Below are positions 17,548 to 24,630 of a stretch of 64,000 nucleotides of DNA, piece after piece. The stretch's first letter is position 1, and every line of letters begins with the position of its first letter. Source of the DNA: Paenibacillus antibioticophila (GTDB lineage Bacteria > Bacillota > Bacilli > Paenibacillales > Paenibacillaceae); NCBI RefSeq assembly GCF_000455265.1, contig NZ_HG005143.1:98266-162265 (forward strand), in the 5' to 3' direction. The notes below the pieces were generated by a model. That model ran no database searches and was not told the DNA's origin. It saw only the letters and a program-made list of their open reading frames with translations. Position numbers and translations under genes: made by a program.

Positions 17548-17581
17548 TGTTTTAATACAATTATTTTGTATCTTTATTAAA
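17548..17581. promoter_or_regulatory. Operator-like sites at the binding-protein promoter
   Basis: The 12-base core TGT-TTTAAT-ACA at 17548-17559 is identical to the core of the operator at 20530-20547. A degenerate copy, TTTTGT-N6-ATTAAA, lies at 17564-17581 over the expected start site near 17575. Both are proposed binding sites of the ArsR-type regulator at 20614-21537. Confidence 0.5.
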
Positions 17582-17610
17582 AGTATAAGTCATAGCTTTC
17601 TCCATGTCAA
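17582..17610 (-). promoter_or_regulatory. Promoter of the LplABC-type importer operon
   Basis: On the minus strand a consensus -35 TTGACA (17605-17610) and a -10 TATACT (17582-17587) are separated by 17 bases. The predicted start is near 17575. The -35 box lies inside a cre match, and a degenerate operator overlaps the start point. Confidence 0.8.
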
Positions 17611-17618
17611 CGCTTTCA
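17605..17618 (-). promoter_or_regulatory. cre site (CcpA) overlapping the -35 box
   Basis: Read on the minus strand it is TGAAAGCGTTGACA, a full match to the cre consensus TGWAANCGNTNWCA. It contains the TTGACA -35 hexamer, so CcpA binding should block the promoter when preferred sugars are present. Confidence 0.75.
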
Positions 17619-17643
17619 TTGCGATTATTTAATTAATATTTGG

Positions 17644-17659
17644 TTTGTTCTATGACAAA
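17644..17659. promoter_or_regulatory. Operator-like site TTTGT-N6-ACAAA
   Basis: A perfect TTTGT-TCTATG-ACAAA inverted repeat about 76 bases upstream of the predicted importer start site and 28 bases after the GH43 stop. It matches the operator class seen at 20468-20485 and 20530-20547. Confidence 0.55.
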
Positions 17660-17686
17660 ATTACATACCTTCCAATTCTTTTGTAA

Positions 17687-18655
17687 CTATTCTCCTGAAG
17701 GGAGATCGAGATTTTGCTCCAATCCTGCAGGAGCGCCAAAATCGGGACTGCCATCCTCATTCCAGCTGATCTTCTGCATACGCGTGCTGCGTCTGGAGCC
17801 CTCCGAACGTTTCATCTCGGATTCGGAATAGGAATAGGCATGGTAAACGATCCAATCTTCACGATCATCCGGAGAACCTGTAAAGCTGTTATGTCCCGGT
17901 GCATAGACACCCTCATCAGGATTTTTAACAAATACAGGGCCCGGATGCTTCTCCCAAGCTAACGGATCCAGCAAATCGCTGCCTTCAGCAATACTCGTCA
18001 TTCCCAGACAGTAATCGTCAGACCAGGTGGCGCTTGCAGAAAAGATGAGGAATATCCTTCCATTACGACGTAAAAAGACAGGACCTTCATTGATCGCCAT
18101 TCCGCCTTGCTTCTCCCAAGGCTCCGTAGGTGCAGAAATCAATGCATTTGTTCCGCTCAAGGTCCAGGGATTCTCCATTTTGGCTGCATAGATAGCGGAG
18201 CCATAATCCGGAAAGTGTCCATACCCCGAATAAAAGAAATAAAGCTCTCCTTGATGACTAATCACCGTTCCGTCAAGCCCCGGATATGCTGTATTGACAG
18301 CTCCCTTGAACACCCACTCGTCCTTCAGTGGATCCTGTCCCTCAAGCTCAAGGACACAGACTCTGCGCGTATCATCTCCTCCGCCGTCATTAGCCGTATA
18401 GTAGATATACCAGCGGCCGTCGATATTGTGAAGCTCCGGCGCCCACAGGTTATGAGAATAAGGTCCGGACGGCTCCGGCGTCCAGACCGTTACCGGCTCT
18501 GCTTCGGCCAATCCGGTCATGCTGTTGCTTTTCCAGAGTGCAATTCGGTTCCCCAATGTTACGGTCAAATAATAGCTGCCATCCTTGTCCTTCACCATCC
18601 ATGGGTCTGCCCCGTCAGGAAGGATCGGGTTTTGAAATTTACGCTGATCCATCAT
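17687..18655 (-). CDS. GH43 family glycoside hydrolase, cytoplasmic
   Basis: This roughly 322-residue single-domain GH43 enzyme has no signal peptide, so it should act inside the cell on imported oligosaccharides. The catalytic acids are visible: Asp in LPDGADPW, Asp in GLDGTVIS and Glu in INEGPVFL. It resembles the catalytic part of the GH43 lipoprotein at 11814 (GHNSFTGSPD...EDWIVYHAY against GHHSFTTSPDGSEDWIVYHAA) but lacks the carbohydrate-binding module. The likely activity is an arabinofuranosidase or beta-xylosidase. AAAGGAGG lies 5 and 8 bases before two consecutive ATGs (18655 and 18652). The gene follows a GH2 gene by about 20 bases and ends before the importer promoter. Confidence 0.9.
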   Translation of the reverse strand: MMDQRKFQNPILPDGADPWMVKDKDGSYYLTVTLGNRIALWKSNSMTGLAEAEPVTVWTPEPSGPYSHNLWAPELHNIDGRWYIYYTANDGGGDDTRRVCVLELEGQDPLKDEWVFKGAVNTAYPGLDGTVISHQGELYFFYSGYGHFPDYGSAIYAAKMENPWTLSGTNALISAPTEPWEKQGGMAINEGPVFLRRNGRIFLIFSASATWSDDYCLGMTSIAEGSDLLDPLAWEKHPGPVFVKNPDEGVYAPGHNSFTGSPDDREDWIVYHAYSYSESEMKRSEGSRRSTRMQKISWNEDGSPDFGAPAGLEQNLDLPSGE

Positions 18656-18675
18656 TGCTGCCTCCTTTACTGATC

Positions 18676-20436
18676 TCAAGATAGATTGATCTCTCGAATG
18701 ACCTCAATCGGCACCTTCGGTTTGCGCTCTTCCGTTAACAGGCCGTTGATCTCTTGCTGTACATCCGTAATCTGTGTATAGCAGTAGCCTGCAATGTAAT
18801 CGGTCTTCTTGATCGCCTCATGCAATCCCCGGAAACGGGAGATAAAGGCCTCTTCGGATGCTTCCTGCTTCCCGTATCCCCAGCCCGTATCGGATTGGAA
18901 AGCAATGCCTCCGAATTCACTGATGATAATCGGTTGGCCTTGATAAGAATAACCGTCGGCAAATGCATATTTGAAATGATTAAAGGATCTGTCATTGTTG
19001 ACAATGGCATCCTTGTCTTCAAATCGCTTCAGCAATCCTTCTCCGGTCTCTACATAGTCATGCAGCGTCAGAATGTCCGAGATGGTATGCTCCCATCCGT
19101 CATTGGAAATGACCGGGCGATTAGGATCAAATGCCTTGGTCAAATGATAGACAGATTCAGTAAATTTCTGCTGGCGCTTATCCTTGAAGGTATGCATGAC
19201 TCCCCAGGATTCATTAAATGGGACCCATGTAATAATGCTCGGATGATTATATTGCTGACGGACAACCTCCATCCACTGGTTCGCAAACTTTTGCACCGCA
19301 TTATCATTAAATTCAAAGGTCGCTGCCATTTCGGACCACACCAGCAGCCCCTTAACATCGCACCAGTACAGGAACCGGGCATCCTCAACCTTCATATGCT
19401 TGCGGACGCCGTTATAACCCAACTGAAGCGTAAGGTCGATATCCTGGATGATCGCATCTTCGGATGGAGGTGTAAGATGGCTCTCGGACCAATATCCCTG
19501 ATCCAGAATCAAGCGCTGGTAGAGCGGGACATTGTTCAATAGAACCTGACCCTTTTCAATCGAGATTTTCCGCATTCCGAAATAGGAATACACATGGTCG
19601 ATTACCTCTTCACCCTGATACAGAATAAATTGCACATCATACAGGTTAGGATGGGCCAGGCTCCAATACCAGGATTTCCAAGGCCCGTTCGCCTCGTGAA
19701 CGAGATCGACATCAAGTTGTAGCCAAGGCCGGTCTATCACCAAGCTTGCCTTCTTCACCTGTTGACCTTTCATGCGAATGATCGTTTCTACCCGGATATT
19801 GTTAGCCGTCAGATCCCCGTTCACCTGATATTCGAAACGAACGGAACGCGAATCAAGGTCAGGGGTCATCTTCACCGAATCAAGATGAGCCGGATGAACA
19901 GCCTCCAGCCAGACGGACTGCCAGATTCCGGTCGTTTGAACATAGAAGCACTCGAAGTTGTGCTCGACCCAACGCTGCTTTCCCCGAGGCTGTGTGGCAT
20001 CCATACTATCCTCCACTTTTACTGTCAGACTGTTCTCACCCTCCAGATGAATGTATGGAGTGATATCAAAGGAAAACGCTGCGTAGCCGCCCTCATGATG
20101 ACCGACGTATTGCCCGTTTACCCATACCTTGGCGATGTAGTCTACCGCTTGAAAATGCAGGATAACTCTCTTTCCTTCGTATTCCTTCGCAAGCTCCAGA
20201 GAGCGGTGATACCATACTGCAGGATGATGCTCTTCTCTTCCAATTCCACTGGCCTTGGTCTCGTATGTGAAAGGAACCTGGATGGTCAAATCCCCGCCAA
20301 ATTGTTCATACCAACGCTCGCTCTCTCCTCTGTTATCATCATCGAACCCGAAGCTCCACGCACCATTTAAATTAGTCCAGGATGGTCTAACGAATTGAGG
20401 CCGCGGATAGTCTTTGATATACATCTCCGTTGTCAT
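18676..20436 (-). CDS. GH2 family glycoside hydrolase (beta-galactosidase/beta-glucuronidase-like)
   Basis: The 586-residue enzyme has the three core GH2 parts: an N-terminal jelly roll (about 10-180; YHRSLELAKEYEGKRVILHF, VWVNGQYVGHHEGGY), an immunoglobulin-like domain (about 185-290) and a TIM barrel (about 295-586). The acid/base Glu is near 409 (ITWVPFNESWG) and the nucleophile Glu near 507 (PIIISEFGG). It has no signal peptide. At about 590 residues it lacks the extra C-terminal domains of LacZ and is closer to the short GH2 group, which includes arabinopyranosidases, galactosidases and glucuronidases. It starts at 20436 (GGAG 9 bases upstream), with an operator and promoter directly in front. 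Confidence 0.92.
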   Translation of the reverse strand: MTTEMYIKDYPRPQFVRPSWTNLNGAWSFGFDDDNRGESERWYEQFGGDLTIQVPFTYETKASGIGREEHHPAVWYHRSLELAKEYEGKRVILHFQAVDYIAKVWVNGQYVGHHEGGYAAFSFDITPYIHLEGENSLTVKVEDSMDATQPRGKQRWVEHNFECFYVQTTGIWQSVWLEAVHPAHLDSVKMTPDLDSRSVRFEYQVNGDLTANNIRVETIIRMKGQQVKKASLVIDRPWLQLDVDLVHEANGPWKSWYWSLAHPNLYDVQFILYQGEEVIDHVYSYFGMRKISIEKGQVLLNNVPLYQRLILDQGYWSESHLTPPSEDAIIQDIDLTLQLGYNGVRKHMKVEDARFLYWCDVKGLLVWSEMAATFEFNDNAVQKFANQWMEVVRQQYNHPSIITWVPFNESWGVMHTFKDKRQQKFTESVYHLTKAFDPNRPVISNDGWEHTISDILTLHDYVETGEGLLKRFEDKDAIVNNDRSFNHFKYAFADGYSYQGQPIIISEFGGIAFQSDTGWGYGKQEASEEAFISRFRGLHEAIKKTDYIAGYCYTQITDVQQEINGLLTEERKPKVPIEVIREINLS

Positions 20437-20467
20437 CCATTCCTACTCCTTTGTTTTGTTTCAATTA

Positions 20468-20485
20468 TTTTGTTTATATACAAAA
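20468..20485. promoter_or_regulatory. Operator TTTTGT-N6-ACAAAA over the GH2 start site
   Basis: A perfect inverted repeat TTTTGT-TTATAT-ACAAAA, extendable to 7-base arms. It overlaps the predicted transcription start (near 20478) and touches the -10 box, a classic repressor position. Confidence 0.7.
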
Positions 20486-20513
20486 TTCTAAAGGGAGAAT
20501 GATTTTATGTCAA
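20485..20513 (-). promoter_or_regulatory. Promoter of the GH2-GH43 operon
   Basis: On the minus strand a consensus -35 TTGACA (20508-20513), a 17-base spacer and -10 TAGAAT (20485-20490). The layout copies that of the importer promoter at 17582-17610. Confidence 0.8.
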
Positions 20514-20521
20514 CGCTTTCT
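20508..20521 (-). promoter_or_regulatory. cre-like site overlapping the -35 box
   Basis: The minus-strand sequence AGAAAGCGTTGACA differs from the cre consensus only at the first position. It contains the -35 hexamer, as at 17605-17618. Confidence 0.65.
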
Positions 20522-20529
20522 TATATTTA

Positions 20530-20547
20530 TTTTGTTTTAATACAAAA
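20530..20547. promoter_or_regulatory. Second operator TTTTGT-N6-ACAAAA
   Basis: A perfect copy (TTTTGT-TTTAAT-ACAAAA) centred 62 bases from the first, close to six helical turns, so the two sites would lie on the same DNA face. It overlaps the T-run of the regulator's terminator. Confidence 0.65.
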
Positions 20548-20587
20548 AATAACCCTGGGAGCAATGATCCATCATTGTTTCCCAGGG
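20542..20587 (-). terminator. Terminator of the ArsR-type regulator gene
   Basis: A long stem (CCCTGGGA / TCCCAGGG outer arms, CAATGAT / ATCATTG inner arms; 20553-20587) followed on the minus strand by TTATTTTTTG. It lies about 27 bases after the regulator stop and insulates the GH2 promoter. Confidence 0.85.
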
Positions 20588-20613
20588 CCTGCCATTTCAA
20601 TAAGGTCTGATCC

Positions 20614-21537
20614 TCAATCGTATTCCAATCTCATAATGATCGCCTGCGCATAATCGCCGAATGATTTGCCGAACAGGTTCAGGCCGCCTTGATGCTTGGC
20701 GTCGGGCTTGACGCCGATCTTAAATGTGATAAATGGCTTCTGTTCCAGGCTCAAATCCAGAAGAGTCGTGTCCGAGCATTTCTCTTTATCGACGGTGCTC
20801 CGAGTATGATCTGTAGCCCAAGTCTTCAGTAAACCATGCTGCGTGCTCCCGTCAAACCACCAGGAAGGATTCAGCTTGCCGCGATGATCTCCGAAGTCAC
20901 CAGGGCTAATCCATGAGCCGATTTCAACATCATTGACCCACACCGTGATCTCTGACGGCCAATCGTTGTTATAGTTCGGCGCTTCAGAGCATAATTCGAG
21001 GGAGAACTCCAACGAGCGAACCCGTGCTCCAGCAGGAATCTTCTGAGGAAAGCGATATTCGATCCAGCCCTTCCGGAACCAAATCAATTCAGCCGTCCTG
21101 CTGTCCGGGTGATAGAAGCTGACCGGGTCATCCTCCGGGAAGACCATGCCGAGTGTGTTGGCCATTCCACAGGTGGGAATGATATCGAAATTGCTGAAAT
21201 GCCCGATCGGCATTTCTACTTCCTGAACCTTGCCCGGGTGCTGCTCATAGGCGCTTGGATTGAGAACCATGCGCACATCATCGAAGTTTCTGCTGCATAC
21301 CTTCATAGCCCCTCTTGTTGCAGGCTGAAGCTCGGTAACAATCAGCTCCGCTTCCTCCAGCACTTTTACATTGTTTGCCGCTGTTGAGACCGGAATATCC
21401 AGCTTCTCGGCGATCTCCAGAATGTTCAGATTCGGATATTCCAGAAGAAGCTTGATAATACCGATTCTGGTATGCGTGCTTAACGCATGGGCTACTTTCA
21501 CTAACCTGTCGGGGTCGTTTATGGTAAGGTCGAGCAT
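20614..21537 (-). CDS. ArsR-type winged-helix regulator with a large C-terminal sugar-sensor-like domain
   Basis: The 307-residue protein starts with an ArsR-like winged helix (about 10-80: LSTHTRIGIIKLLLEYPNL, IAEKLDIPVSTAANNVKVLEEAEL). From about residue 100 it has a beta-rich domain for which I know no named family. Its paralogue at 24631-25566 shares IGxxS...CGMA, WIEYRF/YIEYYF, ELCSEAP, W.S.I...VN...G.W..P.DFGD.KGKL and a terminal GLNLFG..FGD. Part of this domain resembles the tail of the GH2 at 21755-24487. Conserved Cys residues (CGMA, ELCSEAP) could be structural or bind metal. The gene lies just upstream of the GH2-GH43-importer block, and its own promoter carries an ATTGT-N6-ACAAT site over the start. 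I infer a self-regulated repressor of that block that senses a sugar through the C-terminal domain. Confidence 0.8.
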   Translation of the reverse strand: MLDLTINDPDRLVKVAHALSTHTRIGIIKLLLEYPNLNILEIAEKLDIPVSTAANNVKVLEEAELIVTELQPATRGAMKVCSRNFDDVRMVLNPSAYEQHPGKVQEVEMPIGHFSNFDIIPTCGMANTLGMVFPEDDPVSFYHPDSRTAELIWFRKGWIEYRFPQKIPAGARVRSLEFSLELCSEAPNYNNDWPSEITVWVNDVEIGSWISPGDFGDHRGKLNPSWWFDGSTQHGLLKTWATDHTRSTVDKEKCSDTTLLDLSLEQKPFITFKIGVKPDAKHQGGLNLFGKSFGDYAQAIIMRLEYD

Positions 21538-21603
21538 AATTATTCACCTACTTTTCATTATAAACAAAAAAAATACTTAAATATTTGGTTTATATCCTTT
21601 TTT

Positions 21604-21619
21604 ATTGTAACAAAACAAT
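21604..21619. promoter_or_regulatory. Operator-like site at the regulator's own promoter
   Basis: A perfect ATTGT-AACAAA-ACAAT repeat just downstream of a -10-like TATGAT (minus strand, 21618-21623). It therefore overlaps the predicted start near 21611, as the operators do at the GH2 and importer promoters. Confidence 0.55.
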
Positions 21620-21650
21620 CATAGCACAAAATTTGGAATAGTAAAGAGAT

Positions 21651-21676
21651 GAAAACGTCATTTTGGCAGCGTTTTC
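21651..21676. repeat. Inverted repeat GAAAACG-N12-CGTTTTC upstream of the regulator
   Basis: Seven-base arms at 21651-21657 and 21670-21676. The minus-strand sequence through the right arm (CGAAAACGCTGCCA) is also within two mismatches of a cre site. Its function is unknown. Confidence 0.4.
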
Positions 21677-21687
21677 GAAAGGAAATG

Positions 21688-21712
21688 ACAAAAAGGCCGA
21701 CAGAAGTCGGCC
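21688..21712 (-). terminator. Terminator of the large GH2 gene
   Basis: GGCCGAC-AGAA-GTCGGCC stem (21695-21712) followed on the minus strand by TTTTTGTC. It lies about 45 bases after the GH2 stop. Confidence 0.85.
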
Positions 21713-21754
21713 AAGTAAATTGCTCACAAAGTGATCATTTTAATTTATATAAAA

Positions 21755-24487
21755 TCAGCTGTATCTCACGGTAATATCCAACGGATAACGCCCGCTGTTT
21801 CTTCCATAAAGCGTGACGCCGCCTTCTTCGGCCTGAAGCTCCAGACGGAACGCTCTGCGGCGATTGAGTTCCATGAGCAGCTGGACCGGAACTTCCAGCT
21901 TGCAAAGGTAGCCGTAGGAACCGGCATCATCGAGCTTGTTCGCCACAGGCTGATAGTGCCAGGACAGAACGCCTCTGGCGTCAGCCGGATCATCCGGCAG
22001 CTCGAAGGAGCCAACCGGAATGCCGTCGATCAGGATATTCAGACGGGACGGATGCTTGCTTTCATCAGTCATATAGTACGTATTGGTGTTATACTCCACT
22101 TGCGCGTCTGCTCCATGCATTGCTCCGATTCCCATATCCGTCGATTTCGCGCCTTCTACGTTACGGGCAAGCACACGTTTGGCGCCTGCTTCAAGCAGAA
22201 TCTCAAGCTGGTTAATTAGCGGCTTCGTCTCCGCATCCGGTAATTGAATCTCATACACAAAGCTTCCCTTGCCCGCTCCGCTATGCTTAGCTCCTTGCAG
22301 CGAGGACCACTCATGCTGGAAGCTATGCTCTGAATAAGCGCCAGGTGCGACAGCAACCACGCCATTCGTATCGTTGCCGCGAACATCAAAGGCAATAAAG
22401 TTGCGCATAACCGGATGGCCTGCAGCGTCAGCCAGTGTTACAGCCAATACAGCGACTGCGTCATGCTTCGGCATCTTGACCTCTAGTACACCAAGGTCGG
22501 AGACACCATATCCGTTCCAATCCACTGAAATGCTTCCGCTGCTCTCAACCATAGTAGCGCCGAAACGGTCATAGCGAAGCTCCCACTGCACCTGCATTTG
22601 CTGACCATGATGCTGATCCGAGTAGCTGGAACCCAGCAACGGAACCTCTGCCACAGCTTCTGCATCCAGTGTCTGGCTAGGCGGAGCGTCCAGTACGATA
22701 AAGTCCGGCGAGTGCAGATCCGCAATTGTCATCCCTGGCACCAGATCACCGTACCCGAAATCCTTTCCCGTTCCATCCAAACGATAATAGCCATTAAATT
22801 CATTCGTTACATCCCGGAATTCCGTGAACACAAAGCCGCATAACTTATCATGCTTTCTGAACTCATTCATCATGTAGCGGTAATGCCAAGCCAGATCGCT
22901 GTCGCCGCCACCGCCGACGATCCCCCAGACATTGCCGCACTCACTGTTCATAAGCGGCGCATCGGATTGAACATGTCCGCCGATGTAGTTGAACGTGGAG
23001 CCTGGATAAGTCTTGGCATCCACCTCGTCCAGGTGCGCACGGACCTGCTCATACCCGTTAATATAGAAATGCCAGGTATTCAGATCACTTTCGACATGGT
23101 CATAATTGCACGGCGAATTGTCCTCCACAAGGCGTGTCGGATCGAGCTTTTTCGCCCAAAGATATTGTTCCCGCACCCACGCCTGCGTCTCCGGAAGGTA
23201 GCTGCTCTGCTGCTCCGCACCGCCTGTTACATCCATGGTCGCAGGATCGGTCTTCAGACCCCAGGTTTCATTGAACATAACCCATGAGAAAATCGAAGGA
23301 TGATTGTAATCCCGGTCGATAATCTCCAGCGCTTCGCTCTCATAAGCCTTGCGTGCCTGTTCATCCGGATTGCCCCAGAAGCAAGGCATATCCTCCATCA
23401 CCAGAATCCCGAGCTTATCCGCCCAATAGAGCTTGCGAGGCTCCTCCGGCTTAATGTGAATCCGGACAAAGTTAAGACCCAGACGCTTCATCTGGTAAAT
23501 TTCATTATGCATTTCCTCATCCGTAGGATACGTAAAGAAGCCTGTCTGATGGTAGGACTGATCGAGTGTACCGTTCAGGTAGACCGGTTTGCCATTCAAG
23601 GTAATCCAGCGATAACCGCGGTCTCCGAAGCGTGCGGTGCCAATCTCCCGGATGCCAAAGTACGTGCTGACCTCGTCACAGCCGGATGCGCTGCGCAGAC
23701 GAAGCTTCCCTTCATACAGCTCCGGTGTCTCCGGGGTCCACAATCTCGGATGCTTGACTTCGAATGTCGTCGAGATCCGATTATCTCCTGACTTCAACTC
23801 GACTACAATCTGATGCCGGACCTCTCCATCGGCAAAGTCAAGGCTAAGCTCGGCTTGCCCCGCTTGATCTGCATGGATTACTGCCTCAAGCTCTACTTTT
23901 CCATCTATAGAAGTTCTGAACTTGGATTGTCCGATATATTGAGCAGGCCGTGCCTCAAGCCATACCGTCTGCCAAATCCCCCGGACCTCACCATAACCCT
24001 GCTTCCCGCGGGCCTGATAGTTATGATCCTGGTCTTCTGTTCTGATCACGATGAGATTCTCGCCTTCCAGCAGCCACTGACTGGTAATCTCAAATTCGAA
24101 GGAACCGTATCCGCCTTGATGCGAGCCAACATGTTCTCCATTCACCCATACATGGCATAAGTAATCCACAGCGCCGAAGCGCAGGAAGATCCGGCTGCCC
24201 GACTCGGCAGGAGCCCATGACACTATGCGGCGGTACCAGCCAATTCCCTTTACATCCTTGCCAATGCCCGACAACGGACTTGCCCAGGAGAAAGGCACCT
24301 TAATCTCGTCTTCAAAAGGAATGCTGCTGTTCTTGCTCCATTCTTGCTGAATTCCTTCATTATCTGTATCAAAACGGAAGGACCAAGTTCCGTTCAGATT
24401 ATTCCAGTTCTCTCGCTGCCAATGGGGATGAGGAAATTCAGGACGGGGAATCAGTTCAGTTTCTGCATTTTGAAGTGTTGTGCTCAC
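21755..24487 (-). CDS. Large GH2 family glycoside hydrolase with C-terminal accessory domains
   Basis: This roughly 910-residue GH2 enzyme has the sugar-binding jelly roll, an immunoglobulin-like domain and a TIM barrel. The acid/base Glu is near 410 (FSWVMFNETWG) and the nucleophile Glu near 519 (APLMNSECGNVWG), counted from the GTG at 24496. About 370 further residues follow the barrel. The last 170 (from GKGSFVYEIQLP near 742) form a beta-sandwich-like domain whose order of motifs matches the sensor domain of the two flanking ArsR-type regulators. There is no signal peptide, so it is probably cytoplasmic. The GTG at 24487 sits 11 bases after AGAGG and is preferred to the GTG at 24496, which is too close. 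It is transcribed divergently from the regulator at 24631. Confidence 0.88.
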   Translation of the reverse strand: MSTTLQNAETELIPRPEFPHPHWQRENWNNLNGTWSFRFDTDNEGIQQEWSKNSSIPFEDEIKVPFSWASPLSGIGKDVKGIGWYRRIVSWAPAESGSRIFLRFGAVDYLCHVWVNGEHVGSHQGGYGSFEFEITSQWLLEGENLIVIRTEDQDHNYQARGKQGYGEVRGIWQTVWLEARPAQYIGQSKFRTSIDGKVELEAVIHADQAGQAELSLDFADGEVRHQIVVELKSGDNRISTTFEVKHPRLWTPETPELYEGKLRLRSASGCDEVSTYFGIREIGTARFGDRGYRWITLNGKPVYLNGTLDQSYHQTGFFTYPTDEEMHNEIYQMKRLGLNFVRIHIKPEEPRKLYWADKLGILVMEDMPCFWGNPDEQARKAYESEALEIIDRDYNHPSIFSWVMFNETWGLKTDPATMDVTGGAEQQSSYLPETQAWVREQYLWAKKLDPTRLVEDNSPCNYDHVESDLNTWHFYINGYEQVRAHLDEVDAKTYPGSTFNYIGGHVQSDAPLMNSECGNVWGIVGGGGDSDLAWHYRYMMNEFRKHDKLCGFVFTEFRDVTNEFNGYYRLDGTGKDFGYGDLVPGMTIADLHSPDFIVLDAPPSQTLDAEAVAEVPLLGSSYSDQHHGQQMQVQWELRYDRFGATMVESSGSISVDWNGYGVSDLGVLEVKMPKHDAVAVLAVTLADAAGHPVMRNFIAFDVRGNDTNGVVAVAPGAYSEHSFQHEWSSLQGAKHSGAGKGSFVYEIQLPDAETKPLINQLEILLEAGAKRVLARNVEGAKSTDMGIGAMHGADAQVEYNTNTYYMTDESKHPSRLNILIDGIPVGSFELPDDPADARGVLSWHYQPVANKLDDAGSYGYLCKLEVPVQLLMELNRRRAFRLELQAEEGGVTLYGRNSGRYPLDITVRYS

Positions 24488-24515
24488 GCTATACACGACC
24501 TCTCAGCTTATATTT

Positions 24516-24531
24516 GTGCTTAGTTTAGCAC
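24516..24531. promoter_or_regulatory. Operator-like inverted repeat GTGCT-N6-AGCAC
   Basis: A perfect repeat with the same six-base spacing as the TTTTGT sites, located in the divergent region 20-35 bases before the GH2 start. It covers a possible -10 (TAAACT on the minus strand). Confidence 0.55.
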
Positions 24532-24546
24532 GAATATTATGATAAT

Positions 24547-24560
24547 GCAATATATATTGC
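24547..24560. promoter_or_regulatory. Perfect 14-base palindrome GCAATATATATTGC
   Basis: Located midway between the divergent GH2 and regulator genes. It covers a possible GH2 -35 (TTGCAT on the minus strand) and abuts the regulator's -35. It is a candidate operator of the 24631 regulator. Confidence 0.55.
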
Positions 24561-24563
24561 GAT

Positions 24564-24592
24564 TTTACAATGAGAACGCTTCAATGTAGAAT
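24564..24592 (+). promoter_or_regulatory. Promoter of the second ArsR-type regulator
   Basis: -35 TTTACA (24564-24569), 17-base spacer, -10 TAGAAT (24587-24592), about 39 bases before the ATG. Confidence 0.65.
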
Positions 24593-24630
24593 TAGAGTAT
24601 TGTTAGATTTATGAAAAGGATGGTTTATAA

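Noticed and set aside
24571..24584. cre site TGAGAACGCTTCAA in the divergent GH2/regulator region
   Set aside because: It departs from the cre consensus at three positions, including the last conserved bases, and is explained as promoter spacer.
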